Shown piece by piece: positions 26,770-35,753 of a DNA stretch of 64,000 bases (position 1 is the stretch's first letter; each line of letters opens with the position of its first letter). Position numbers and translations under genes: made by a program. Below the pieces are notes generated by a model. It was not told the origin of the DNA, did no database searches, and was given only the letters and a program-made list of their open reading frames with translations. The DNA lies in assembly GCA_910587695.1 (NCBI GenBank), contig CAJUNC010000005.1, forward strand, positions 57,529-121,528, in the 5' to 3' direction. This DNA is from an uncultured Lactobacillus sp. GTDB taxonomy: Bacteria > Bacillota > Bacilli > Lactobacillales > Lactobacillaceae.

Positions 26770-27886
26770 ATGGAAATTAATGAATATAAGAAAGAAATCG
26801 AAGCGATGAAAGCTAAAATTTCGGACTTTAGGGGGTCTCTTTGACTTAGAAGGTCTGGAAGAACTTATTTCAGAAAATGAAATGAAAATGGCTGAACCGG
26901 GTTTTTGGGATGATCAAACTAAAGCTCAAACGGTCATCAACGAAAATAACGAACTCAAAGCTAAATATGATAATTTTCATCAATTAGCTACGGCAGTCGA
27001 AGAATTAGAAGTTTTGTATGAATTAGTCCAAGAAGCGCCTGAAGCTGAAATGTTGACTGAATTAGCTGAAAACTATGCTACGACTAAGCAAAAGTTAGAA
27101 AGTTATCAGCTGACATTATTGCTAAATGAGCCTTATGACAAAGACGACGCGATCTTGGAGATACACCCAGGTGCTGGGGGAACTGAATCACAAGATTGGG
27201 GTTCAATGCTGTTACGGATGTATACCCGTTGGGCTGAACAACATAATTTTACGGTCACGACACAAGATTATCAACCAGGTGATGAAGCTGGGATCAAATC
27301 AGTAACACTGACGATCTCAGGGCATAATGCATATGGATATTTACGTGGCGAAAAAGGTGTTCACCGCTTAGTTCGGATCTCACCTTTTGATTCAGCTGGT
27401 CGACGGCATACGTCATTTGCTTCGGTCAATGTTATGCCTGAATTGGATGATGATGTGGAAGTAAATTTACGTCCAGAAGATATCAAGATGGAAGTCTTTA
27501 GAGCTAGTGGTGCTGGGGGACAGCATATCAACAAGACCTCCTCAGCTGTGCGCTTGATCCACGAACCAACTGGGATCGTTGTGTCCAGCCAAGCTCAGCG
27601 TTCGCAATTCCAAAACCGGGCGACAGCTGAAAAAATGTTACGTTCGAAATTGTATCAGATCGAGTTAGAAGAACAAGAGAAAAAACGGGCTGAGATCCAG
27701 GGCGAGCAACTAGATATCGGTTGGGGCTCTCAGATCCGTTCCTATGTCTTCCACCCATATTCAATGGTCAAAGATCATCGGACCAATTTTGAAACTGGTA
27801 ATACGCAAGCAGTAATGGATGGAGATCTGGATGGATTTATCAATGCTTATCTCCAATGGAAATTACAAAAAACAAATCCAAGCTAA
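26770..27886 (+). CDS. prfB: Peptide chain release factor 2 with programmed +1 frameshift
   Basis: Recognises UAA and UGA stops. The first 24 codons run from ATG 26770 to CTT at 26839-26841, followed by in-frame TGA (26842-26844). Translation must shift +1 at CTT-TGA-C, helped by the internal Shine-Dalgarno AGGGGG at 26830-26835. The rest continues in the new frame with the GGQ motif (SGAGGQHINKTSSAVRL) and an SPF codon-reading motif (RISPFDSAG). RF2 thus regulates its own synthesis. The two visible open frames are one gene of about 371 aa. Confidence 0.96.
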
Positions 27887-27905
27887 AAAGAAAGGAAGAA
27901 ACAGC

Positions 27906-28601
27906 TTGATAGAATATAAAGATGTTGTCAAAAAATATGACGGCGATACATTGGCAAATGATCACATTTCCTTAAAGATCGAGCAAGGTGACTTTGTATA
28001 TGTCGTTGGTCCTAGTGGGGCAGGTAAATCGACCTTTATCAAAATGATGTATCATGAAGAAATACCAACTTCGGGACATATTAAGGTAAATGATTATAAC
28101 TTAGAGAGTATGAGAAATCATGAGGTCCCTTTTTTACGGCGTGAATTAGGGATCGTGTTCCAAGATTTCAAATTGTTACCGCGCCTGACTGTTTTTGAAA
28201 ATGTAGCTTATGCGCTCCATGTTATCGAAAAAGAACCAAAAGAAGTTGAAAAACGGGTCGCTCATGTTTTAGATCTAGTTGGTCTAGCTGATAAAAAAGA
28301 TAGTTTCCCTGATGCATTGTCTGGCGGGGAACAACAAAGAGTCGCAATTGCACGTGCGATCGCAAATAAGCCAACGATCTTGATCGCTGATGAACCAACG
28401 GGTAACCTTGATCCAGAAACTGCGCGTGGGATCATGGATATTTTAGAGAAGGTCAATCAAGAAGGGACAACGATCGTCATGGCGACACACAATAGTTTTA
28501 TTGTAAATGAATATCGGCATCGCGTGATCGAAATTTCGGATGGCAAGATCGTTCGAGATCAAGAAGAGGGGGATTATACTGATGAAAACAGTCACGCTTA
28601 A
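27906..28601 (+). CDS. ftsE: Cell division ATP-binding protein FtsE
   Basis: An ABC ATPase of about 231 aa: Walker A GPSGAGKST, signature LSGGEQQRVAIARAI, Walker B LIADEPTGNLD. FtsE with FtsX controls peptidoglycan hydrolases at the septum. TTG 27906 with AAAGGAAG upstream gives the normal FtsE N terminus (LIEYKDVVKKYD). It lies 19 bp after prfB and overlaps ftsX. Confidence 0.95.
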   Translation: MIEYKDVVKKYDGDTLANDHISLKIEQGDFVYVVGPSGAGKSTFIKMMYHEEIPTSGHIKVNDYNLESMRNHEVPFLRRELGIVFQDFKLLPRLTVFENVAYALHVIEKEPKEVEKRVAHVLDLVGLADKKDSFPDALSGGEQQRVAIARAIANKPTILIADEPTGNLDPETARGIMDILEKVNQEGTTIVMATHNSFIVNEYRHRVIEISDGKIVRDQEEGDYTDENSHA

Positions 28602-29469
28602 GCGCCATTTAAAGGAAAGTTTAAAGAGCTTAAAACGTAATGGATGGATGTCAGTTGCCGCTGTTAGTGCGGTGACTGTGACTTTGATCTTAGTTGGGGT
28701 CTTACTGTCGATCTTGCTAAATATCAATAAAATTGCCCATGATGTTGAAAATGATGTGCAAGTTCGAGTCGTTATCGATCGTGATACAACTAAAGAACAA
28801 CAAGCACAGTTGAAAGCAAAATTACAAAAGATCGATGGTGTTCAAAAGATCAGTTTTTCAAGTAAGAAAAACGAGTTGAACAACGTGGTCGGAACTTATG
28901 GGAAGGAATTCCAATTATTCAAGGGTGATGATAATCCGCTTTATGATATTTTTATCGTTGATACGAAGTCTCCAGCTGAAACTATCAGTGTAGCAAAAAA
29001 AGCTAAAAAGTTACAATATGTGTATGATACACGCTATGGTGGAGCTTCAGCTAAGAAGTTATTTAAGGCAGTAGCAGCGATCCAACGTTGGGGCTTAGTG
29101 ATCAGTTTGCTCTTGCTCTTTGTGGCAGTCTTCTTGATCTCTAATACGATCCGGATCACCATCTTATCACGGAGCAATGAAATTGCGATCATGCGTCTAG
29201 TGGGAGCAACTAATAGTTATATCCGCTGGCCATTTATCTTAGAAGGTGCTTGGACAGGCTTTTTAGGAGCTATTTTACCGATCGTTTTGGTCGATGTTGC
29301 TTATTTATGGTTATACGAAGTCATGTCAAGTTCAATGGCAAGTACAGGCTATCATTTATTGACGCCAGGAACATTTTTATGGCAGATCGATCTCTTGTTA
29401 GCAGCGATCGGGATCATTATCGGTGCTTTAGGTTCAGGCCTTTCAATGAGCCGTTTCTTAAAAATTTAG
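28582..29469 (+). CDS. ftsX: Cell division protein FtsX
   Basis: A 295-aa permease-like partner of FtsE. It has an N-terminal membrane segment (about residues 22-45), a large extracellular domain that binds the hydrolase partner (about 50-160), then three more segments, the usual FtsX layout. AGAGGGGGA precedes ATG 28582. It overlaps ftsE by 20 bp and is coupled. Confidence 0.95.
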   Translation: MKTVTLKRHLKESLKSLKRNGWMSVAAVSAVTVTLILVGVLLSILLNINKIAHDVENDVQVRVVIDRDTTKEQQAQLKAKLQKIDGVQKISFSSKKNELNNVVGTYGKEFQLFKGDDNPLYDIFIVDTKSPAETISVAKKAKKLQYVYDTRYGGASAKKLFKAVAAIQRWGLVISLLLLFVAVFLISNTIRITILSRSNEIAIMRLVGATNSYIRWPFILEGAWTGFLGAILPIVLVDVAYLWLYEVMSSSMASTGYHLLTPGTFLWQIDLLLAAIGIIIGALGSGLSMSRFLKI

Positions 29470-29505
29470 TAATTAAATAGTGAGCCAATGCGGTCAACCA
29501 AATGA

Positions 29506-29545
29506 GGGGTCCACCATGATGCTTAGCATCGTGGCGGACCTTTTG
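29506..29545 (+). terminator. Terminator after ftsX
   Basis: GGTCC-a-CCATGATG pairs with CATCGTGG-c-GGACC around a 5-nt loop, then TTTTG. Confidence 0.8.
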
Positions 29546-29694
29546 TGTATTGTTGAACTATATCTCAGATGCGTGTTTTACAGAACTTATTAGCACAGTC
29601 TCTTCTTTGTTATGGCGGTTTTCAAAGCTATAAGTAGGTTTCATTCGCAAAAATTGTTATAATGTAACCAAACACTTAGAAAGGACTGGAATCT

Positions 29695-30837
29695 TTGCAA
29701 CTTTTAAAAAGTGTGGGTCTCTTTTTTATCCAGCCACTATTTTGGGTGGGGATCTTGATGACCTTGATATCTTATCAATTACGATTAAAAAATGAACGCC
29801 GTAACTTTCGGATCGCGATCGATCGTGATTTTTATGAAGCGCGGCATTTTATCAAACATGGTTTATTATTTTTAGGGTTAGGATCATTGTTTGCGCTTAT
29901 CTTTGGGCTGAGTTTACCGCCTCAGACATTGGTTTTATACCAGATCTTAGCAGTAGTAGCACTTTTGTTCATCAACGTAGGCGATCTTAGTCTAGCAGCG
30001 CTTTTGGTCACTGGGGTAGCGACATTTGTCTTGAGTGAGATGCCGTTTGGAAGTGATACCAGTTGGGTAAGCTATATCTTGCCCCATGATCTGAGACCAC
30101 GGTTTGGTAGTGCTATTTTACTTTTAACTGCGATCTTAGCGTTTTTCCAAGCTTTTTTAGCACGTGAAAATAAGGCTGAATGGTTTAGTCCGAAGATCTT
30201 TGCCGGTAAGCGTGGTCGTCGGATCGCAGGTTATACATGGCGTGAATTTACGGTCTTTCCACTGTTCATGTTTATACCCGGTATGAATTTTGATTCTTGG
30301 CAACAGTGGCTTGATCCGAGTCGATACTTAACGCATTTTATGGTAGTGCCACTATTTGTTGGGGCTTTTTGTAAGATCTATAAGCAACAACCAAAAGAAG
30401 CCTTACATTTACGCCAACACCAAAGTTATCTGACCGCATTTTTAGCTGGACTTTTGGCATTAGTAGCATACTTTATACCAGTGGCAGGTTTTTATGGGAT
30501 CGCCGGTCTGTTATTAGTCTTGGTCGCGCAAGCTTTCAGACGTTTGAAATCTGATCATGATGCTAAACGCTGGTATGTGGAAACTTCGGAAGGCGTGCGG
30601 ATCGTAGCGGTCAAACCAGAGACGCCAGCAGCTAAGATGAAACTTGAAGTTGGTGATATTATCCTTGAATGTAACGGGATAAAAGTGGCTACAGGTGATG
30701 AACTTTATGAAGCATTACAAAAAAGTCCAGCTTATTGTCGTTTGAAAGTCAAAAATTTTGAAGGCGAATTGAAATTAGCAGAAAGTGCGATCTATGCTGA
30801 TTCACCACATGAGATCGGACTAGTACTATTTGAATAA
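29695..30837 (+). CDS. Multi-pass membrane PDZ protein, MinJ-like
   Basis: A 380-aa protein with about eight hydrophobic segments in residues 5-275 and a C-terminal PDZ domain (about 300-375; VRIVAVKPETPAAKMKLEVGDIILECNG). Bacillus MinJ, which links DivIVA to MinCD, has the same design and lies near ftsEX, so a division-topology role is likely but unproven. TTG start with AAAGGA upstream. No serine protease domain is present. Confidence 0.75.
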   Translation: MQLLKSVGLFFIQPLFWVGILMTLISYQLRLKNERRNFRIAIDRDFYEARHFIKHGLLFLGLGSLFALIFGLSLPPQTLVLYQILAVVALLFINVGDLSLAALLVTGVATFVLSEMPFGSDTSWVSYILPHDLRPRFGSAILLLTAILAFFQAFLARENKAEWFSPKIFAGKRGRRIAGYTWREFTVFPLFMFIPGMNFDSWQQWLDPSRYLTHFMVVPLFVGAFCKIYKQQPKEALHLRQHQSYLTAFLAGLLALVAYFIPVAGFYGIAGLLLVLVAQAFRRLKSDHDAKRWYVETSEGVRIVAVKPETPAAKMKLEVGDIILECNGIKVATGDELYEALQKSPAYCRLKVKNFEGELKLAESAIYADSPHEIGLVLFE

Positions 30838-30842
30838 GATGC

Positions 30843-30876
30843 AAAGGGGGACGACTTTGGTGAAACAAGGTCGTAG
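30843..30876 (+). promoter_or_regulatory. Hairpin between ribosome site and start of the response regulator
   Basis: AAAGGGGG (30843-30850) is immediately followed by ACGACTTTG (30851-30859), loop GTGAAA, and CAAGGTCGT (30866-30874), a 9-bp stem with one G-U, then AG and ATG 30877. Another reading: a GTG at 30860 opens a six-codon leader peptide whose TGA overlaps the ATG (ATGA). Both would regulate translation. Confidence 0.5.
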
Positions 30877-31596
30877 ATGAACGTGAAAAAAGTATTAGTA
30901 GTTGAAGATGATACTGCAATAAAGACTCTACTCAAGTATAATTTGGAACAGGCTGGTTACCAAACGACAACTAGCAGTGACGGTCAAGTGGGCTATGAAC
31001 TAGCTTTGAACAATGAATATGATTTTATTTTGTTAGATGTGATGTTACCTAAATTAGATGGTTTAGAGATAACTAAACGCTTGCGCCAAGAAAAAGTGAT
31101 GACTCCGATCTTGATCATTACAGCACGAGATCAAGAACTCGATAAGATCATCGGGTTAGAATTGGGGGCTGATGACTATTTGACTAAGCCGTTTTCGCCT
31201 CGAGAAGTTATCGCTAGACTAAAGGCGATCAGTCGGCGGATCAAGCCTAAAGAAGTAACACCTACGCCAAAATCTGATACGCAAACACTTTTTAAATATC
31301 CAGATTTCACAGTTGATCTAGAACGAGTCAAAGTTACGGTCAAAGATCAGGCCGTAGCATTGACCCCAAAAGAGTTTGAGCTGTTGGCTTATTTTATCAA
31401 GCGCCCAGGAAGAGTCTTGAGTCGCGAAAAATTACTGAATGGTGTTTGGGGATATGATTATGTGGGACAAACGCGTATGATCGATATGCACGTTAGCCAT
31501 CTGCGTGAAAAATTAGAGCCAGATCCTAAAAAACCAAAGTATATAGAAACTTTGCGGGGCTTTGGCTATCGCTTCAATGGTGAGCCAGATGACTGA
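30877..31596 (+). CDS. OmpR/PhoP-family response regulator
   Basis: A 239-aa two-domain regulator. The receiver has the acidic DD pair, phospho-acceptor Asp about residue 54 (LLDVMLPKLDG), switch Thr (IITARD) and Lys (YLTKPF). A C-terminal winged helix follows (VALTPKEFELLAYF ... RTRMIDMHVSHLREKL; GFGYRF). It is closest in form to PhoP/WalR regulators. The kinase overlaps its 3' end; the target genes are not visible. Confidence 0.9.
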   Translation: MNVKKVLVVEDDTAIKTLLKYNLEQAGYQTTTSSDGQVGYELALNNEYDFILLDVMLPKLDGLEITKRLRQEKVMTPILIITARDQELDKIIGLELGADDYLTKPFSPREVIARLKAISRRIKPKEVTPTPKSDTQTLFKYPDFTVDLERVKVTVKDQAVALTPKEFELLAYFIKRPGRVLSREKLLNGVWGYDYVGQTRMIDMHVSHLREKLEPDPKKPKYIETLRGFGYRFNGEPDD

Positions 31597-32968
31597 GATG
31601 CGTGAACTATGGCGGTATTTATTGTTATCGTTAGGCGAAGTTTTAGCAGTCGTATTGATTTATGGCGTGATCTTTCATGAGCATTTTTTGACTGTATGGC
31701 AAGAAGAAGGGGCAGCTTGGATCTTTTTAGCAGTGATCTTAGTAGCGTTAGGCAACTATCTCTTTTTTAAACGTCAAGCCAAACGTCGCTTAGCTAGTCA
31801 AGCATTGTTGCTCAAAAAACTAAGCGAGTTAGTTGAAAATCAACCGAGTCGACATGTTCTGTTACCCAAAGATGACGAATATTATCAACTCTCACGTTTG
31901 GTAAATCGCCTGCAATCTAATCAGCGCAGTCTTTTACGAAGTTATCAGCAACAAAATCGTGACTATTTAACGCTATTACAGTCTTTGACCAGTGGCGTGA
32001 TCGTCTTTGACCAGCGTAAAGAAACAGTCCTGTATAATCATGTGTTAGCCAGCATACTAAATACAACAGAACTCAAGGGGCAACCTTTTTATCAAGTGTT
32101 TACGGCAGTCGAGTTGATCGCTGCGACCCAAAAAGTCTACCAGGCCAAAGAAGATCAACGTCTCTTATGGCAAAAAAAAGTTGCTCAGGGTAACGAATGG
32201 TTTGAGGTGCAGGTGGTCTATGTTCCCTTGAGTCGACACCATTATTCAGTTATGTGTATTTTTAATGATGTGACTGAGATCAAGTTATTAGAGGTCAAAC
32301 AACGTGAATTCATGGCAAATGCGAGTCATGAATTAAAGACACCGCTAACTGCGATCCGAGGTTTTAGTGAGACACTTTTAGCTGGAGCTTTGGATGATAA
32401 GAAAACTGCGCGTGACTTTGTACAGATCATCTTTGAACAAAGTCAGCAATTGACCGAGTTGATCGAGGATATCTCAGCACTTGCACATAATAAAAAGACG
32501 CAAGAACTCAAATTAGAGCAGATCAAGCTCAAAGTATTTTGCGAGCGGATCTTGGCTAGCTATTTAGCCCAAAGTAAGGCTAAAAATTTAGCGATCGAGT
32601 TGCAGATACCTGACGACTTTGAGATAAATTGTGATATCAAGTACTTACAACATATAATCAGTAATTTGATCCAAAATGCGATCAGATATAATGTAGTAGA
32701 TGGTAAGTTAAAGATCACAGCTACTAGCTCAGCTAATGAGTGGTGTTTAACTGTCTATAACACAGGCCAAACGCTTGCTCAAGCTGATAAAGAGCGGATC
32801 TATGAGCGCTTTTACCGTGCAGATAAAGCTCGCTTCGCTGAAGGCAGTGGCTTAGGATTAGCGATCGTTAAAGAGGCAGTCGAGGCTTTATCAGGGCAGA
32901 TCGTAGTCACGAGTCCGTACAAAAATGGAACTAAATTTATGGTGACCTTACCATTATTTTTAACATAA
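31589..32968 (+). CDS. PhoR-type sensor histidine kinase
   Basis: About 459 aa: two N-terminal membrane segments (about residues 8-30 and 36-55), a short HAMP-like linker, a PAS domain (about 125-230), a HisKA box (ANASHELKTPLTAIRGF, phospho-His within SHELKTP) and an HATPase domain (NLIQNAIRYN, GSGLGLAIVKE). Little sequence lies outside the membrane, so it may sense membrane state or an accessory protein. ATG 31589 overlaps the regulator stop codon. Confidence 0.9.
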   Translation: MTEMRELWRYLLLSLGEVLAVVLIYGVIFHEHFLTVWQEEGAAWIFLAVILVALGNYLFFKRQAKRRLASQALLLKKLSELVENQPSRHVLLPKDDEYYQLSRLVNRLQSNQRSLLRSYQQQNRDYLTLLQSLTSGVIVFDQRKETVLYNHVLASILNTTELKGQPFYQVFTAVELIAATQKVYQAKEDQRLLWQKKVAQGNEWFEVQVVYVPLSRHHYSVMCIFNDVTEIKLLEVKQREFMANASHELKTPLTAIRGFSETLLAGALDDKKTARDFVQIIFEQSQQLTELIEDISALAHNKKTQELKLEQIKLKVFCERILASYLAQSKAKNLAIELQIPDDFEINCDIKYLQHIISNLIQNAIRYNVVDGKLKITATSSANEWCLTVYNTGQTLAQADKERIYERFYRADKARFAEGSGLGLAIVKEAVEALSGQIVVTSPYKNGTKFMVTLPLFLT

Positions 32969-32987
32969 GAATGAAAAGAGAGGAAAA

Positions 32988-33317
32988 ATGAGAATGAAAA
33001 AGAAACTTTATCGCTCCAATGATTCAGTGATCTGTGGTGTGTGTGCCGGAATAGCCGAGTATTTTAATATTTCACCATGGGTGGTTCGGACCATCTTTTT
33101 AGTGGTCGCAGTCGCTTGCAAGTTAGTGCCACTATTGGTTTATGTCCCGATCTTATTATATTTAGGCTTGGCACTTTATCTACCTAAGCATCCCAATGAA
33201 AAGTATAATGACGTTTTTACCTTACTCAGTCGCTTTGGTCAACAAGAAGAAAAGCGTCGTCTGGTGACAGATGCTAAAGAAAGAGATGTTAAGCAAAATA
33301 AAAAGGGAGGCAAATAA
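32988..33317 (+). CDS. PspC-domain membrane protein
   Basis: A 109-aa protein whose first 65 residues form a PspC domain (LYRSNDSVICGVCAGIAEYFNISPWVVRTIFL) with a hydrophobic segment; the charged tail is cytoplasmic. Family members act in envelope stress responses. It follows the two-component system by 19 bp and precedes a YvlD-like gene, a stress-linked pair in Firmicutes. Confidence 0.88.
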   Translation: MRMKKKLYRSNDSVICGVCAGIAEYFNISPWVVRTIFLVVAVACKLVPLLVYVPILLYLGLALYLPKHPNEKYNDVFTLLSRFGQQEEKRRLVTDAKERDVKQNKKGGK

Positions 33318-33318
33318 G

Positions 33319-33675
33319 ATGAATTTTTGGCAACGTACTTTGATCACTGTATTAGTCTTTTTAGCAACAGCGGGCTTTTTCCCGACTTATTTTCACGTTT
33401 CAAGCGTATGGATCGCTTGTTTAGCCGCGATCATCTTAGGGTTGTTGAACATGTTTGTCAAACCGTTATTAGTCATCTTATCTTTACCGATCACAGTGAT
33501 GACTTTAGGGATCTTTTATCTGTTCATCAACGCCTTTATGTTGGAGTTGACCTCGTTTTTGGTCGGAAATTCGTTTGAATTTTCAAGTTTTTGGTCTGCG
33601 ATGATGGTGGCGATCATTTTAAGCATTGTAAACTTAGTGATCACCAACTACACTACACAAAATAGTAATTATTAA
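33319..33675 (+). CDS. YvlD-like membrane protein (phage holin superfamily IV)
   Basis: 118 aa with four hydrophobic segments. Databases name this family after a phage holin, but its place directly after a pspC gene matches chromosomal YvlC-YvlD, linked to envelope stress. AGGGAGG precedes ATG 33319. There are no phage genes around it, so lysis function is unlikely. Confidence 0.82.
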   Translation: MNFWQRTLITVLVFLATAGFFPTYFHVSSVWIACLAAIILGLLNMFVKPLLVILSLPITVMTLGIFYLFINAFMLELTSFLVGNSFEFSSFWSAMMVAIILSIVNLVITNYTTQNSNY

Positions 33676-33808
33676 TTGCTGAAAACGCTTTTTACAGTTA
33701 GAATTATCTGTAGTTAGATCCTTTTAGAAAGATGAAATGTGGAGTGGATCAAGAAGAGATGGACGACATCTTTAAACTATCGACATCACGCCGATAGTAA
33801 ATAAAATC

Positions 33809-33882
33809 AAGAAGGGAAAAGCTATATTTCTTTCTATAGCATAGTTAGCATTGCTAGTTCACGTTTATATAGCAGAAGATAA
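33809..33882 (+). promoter_or_regulatory. hprK leader with a stem-bridged Shine-Dalgarno sequence
   Basis: AAGAAGGG (33809-33816) and AAAA precede GCTATAT (33821-33827), which pairs perfectly with ATATAGC (33867-33873). AGAAGATAA and ATG 33883 follow. Folded, the strong site lies about 13 nt from the start; the nearby AGAAG is a weak alternative. A competing hairpin, GCTATA (33821-33826) with TATAGC (33835-33840), could break the long-range stem, so a two-state switch is possible. A dyad ACTATCG...CGATAGT lies just upstream (33777-33799). Confidence 0.6.
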
Positions 33883-34827
33883 ATGGCGAATACTGTTAGT
33901 GTAAAAAAATTAGTAGCAGATATCAGTAATTTGGAAGTCTATTCTGGAGAACGATACTTAGAAGAACGTCAGATCACGACAGAAGACATTTCACGTCCCG
34001 GGTTGGAATTGACGGGATACTTTGATTATTATCCAGAAGAGCGGATCCAGCTTTTTGGAATGACCGAGATCTCATATGGCAATAAGATGAGTTCAAAAGC
34101 GCGTAAAAAGATCATGGATGAACTTTGTGGTCCCAATACGCCATGCTTTGTGGTCTCACGTTATTTAGCTGTTCCAGCTGAAATGAAAGCTGCAGCCGAA
34201 GAACATCATATCCCGATCTTACGGACTAAATTGCCAACGACACGTGTTTCAGCTAAGTTGACTGATTATTTGAGTGGTCGTCTAGCGCAACGCAAATCGT
34301 TACATGGGGTCTTAGTCGATATTTATGGTCTTGGGGTATTGATCACTGGAGATTCAGGTGTTGGTAAATCTGAAACGGCGCTTGATCTTATCAAACGTGG
34401 GCATCGCTTGATCGCCGATGATCGAGTTGAAGTTCACCAACAAGATGAACAGACATTGATCGGTGAAGCTCCACGGATCTTACGACACTTGTTAGAGATC
34501 AGAGGTGTAGGGATCATTGATGTCATGAATCTTTTTGGGGCAGGTGCTGTCAGAGCCAAGACGGATATCTCCTTGATCATTCATTTGGAAAATTGGGAAA
34601 AAGATAAACAATTCGATCGTTTAGGCAACGGTGAACAACGGGTAACGATCTTTGATGTTGAGATACCTAAGATCTCGATCCCAGTGAAAGTTGGTCGAAA
34701 CTTAGCGATCATCATTGAAGCAGCGGCAATGAATTACCGGGCTAAGACAATGGGATATGATGCGACAAAGGCTTTTGAACGTAATTTAAATGAGTTGATC
34801 AGTGAAAATTCAGCAGAAGAGAAATAG
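33883..34827 (+). CDS. hprK: HPr(Ser) kinase/phosphorylase
   Basis: A 314-aa central regulator of carbon catabolite repression that phosphorylates or dephosphorylates Ser46 of HPr. P-loop GDSGVGKSE at about residues 153-161, then HRLIADDRVEV and the family signature LEIRGVGIIDVMNLFG. An in-frame TAA directly precedes the ATG, so the start is certain. First of hprK-lgt-trxB. Confidence 0.96.
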   Translation: MANTVSVKKLVADISNLEVYSGERYLEERQITTEDISRPGLELTGYFDYYPEERIQLFGMTEISYGNKMSSKARKKIMDELCGPNTPCFVVSRYLAVPAEMKAAAEEHHIPILRTKLPTTRVSAKLTDYLSGRLAQRKSLHGVLVDIYGLGVLITGDSGVGKSETALDLIKRGHRLIADDRVEVHQQDEQTLIGEAPRILRHLLEIRGVGIIDVMNLFGAGAVRAKTDISLIIHLENWEKDKQFDRLGNGEQRVTIFDVEIPKISIPVKVGRNLAIIIEAAAMNYRAKTMGYDATKAFERNLNELISENSAEEK

Positions 34828-34837
34828 GTGTTGAGAA

Positions 34838-35683
34838 TTGAATTTTAGTTTAGGTGTCATTGATCCGATCGCCTTTAGTTTAGGGGGGCTACAGGTCCAC
34901 TGGTATGGAGTGATCATTGGATGTGCAGTTTTATTAGCGTTGTACCTTGCAGTTAGCGAGGGCAAGAAAAGGCAAGTTCCCGCCGATGATTTTTATGATT
35001 ATATCTTATGGGCGCTACCGATCGCTTTGATCAGTGCGCGAGCATATTATGTCATTTTCCAGTGGCAATATTATCAAAATGATCTTAGTGAGATCTATCG
35101 GATCTGGGATGGCGGGATCGCGATCTACGGTGGCTTATTGGGCGCATTGCTCGTTTTAGTGATCTTCTGTCGTAAAAAACAGTTGTCGGCTTGGCTGTTT
35201 TTAGATATCATTTCGCCGACTGTGATCTTGGCTCAAGGTATAGGGCGGTGGGGCAATTTTATCAATCAAGAAGCCCATGGAAATGCAGTATCACATGCGT
35301 TTTTGACAAGCTTACATTTGCCGAGATTTATTATTGAACAGATGAATATCAATGGGATCTATTACCAACCGACCTTTTTGTATGAGTCAGTGTGGGATAT
35401 CTTAGGCTTTGTGATCTTGATGTTGCTACGACATCGTAAGCATCTTTTTAAACGAGGCGAGATCTTTTTGACTTATGTCGCGTGGTATTCTTTTGGCAGA
35501 TTTTTCATTGAAGGGATGCGGACAGATAGTTTGATGCTAGGTGCTTTGCGCGTTTCGCAATGGTTGTCAGTCATCTTGTTTATTGGGGCGATCGTCTTGC
35601 TCGCATATCGGCGTTACTATCGTCCAAATGAGCCTTGGTATTTAGCAGGAAATGTTGAATACGGGGGAAGCTTAAATAATTGA
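34838..35683 (+). CDS. lgt: Prolipoprotein diacylglyceryl transferase
   Basis: A 281-aa enzyme with seven hydrophobic segments and the signature GRWGNFINQEAHG near residues 134-146. It lipidates the lipobox cysteine of prolipoproteins. TTG start with AGGTG upstream. hprK-lgt-trxB order is conserved in Firmicutes. Confidence 0.96.
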   Translation: MNFSLGVIDPIAFSLGGLQVHWYGVIIGCAVLLALYLAVSEGKKRQVPADDFYDYILWALPIALISARAYYVIFQWQYYQNDLSEIYRIWDGGIAIYGGLLGALLVLVIFCRKKQLSAWLFLDIISPTVILAQGIGRWGNFINQEAHGNAVSHAFLTSLHLPRFIIEQMNINGIYYQPTFLYESVWDILGFVILMLLRHRKHLFKRGEIFLTYVAWYSFGRFFIEGMRTDSLMLGALRVSQWLSVILFIGAIVLLAYRRYYRPNEPWYLAGNVEYGGSLNN

Positions 35684-35753
35684 GCTTGATATTTGAAGTT
35701 GTTTCAGCAATTTTAGCAGAGTATCCTCAAGTAAATGGGAAGGTGAAGATATT

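Noticed and set aside
26770..26844. Nonsense mutation in prfB
   Set aside because: The in-frame TGA with AGGGGG and CTT-TGA-C is the conserved programmed frameshift of release factor 2.
33319..33675. Phage holin as part of a prophage
   Set aside because: It follows pspC and the two-component system; the name reflects a family label, and no phage genes are near.
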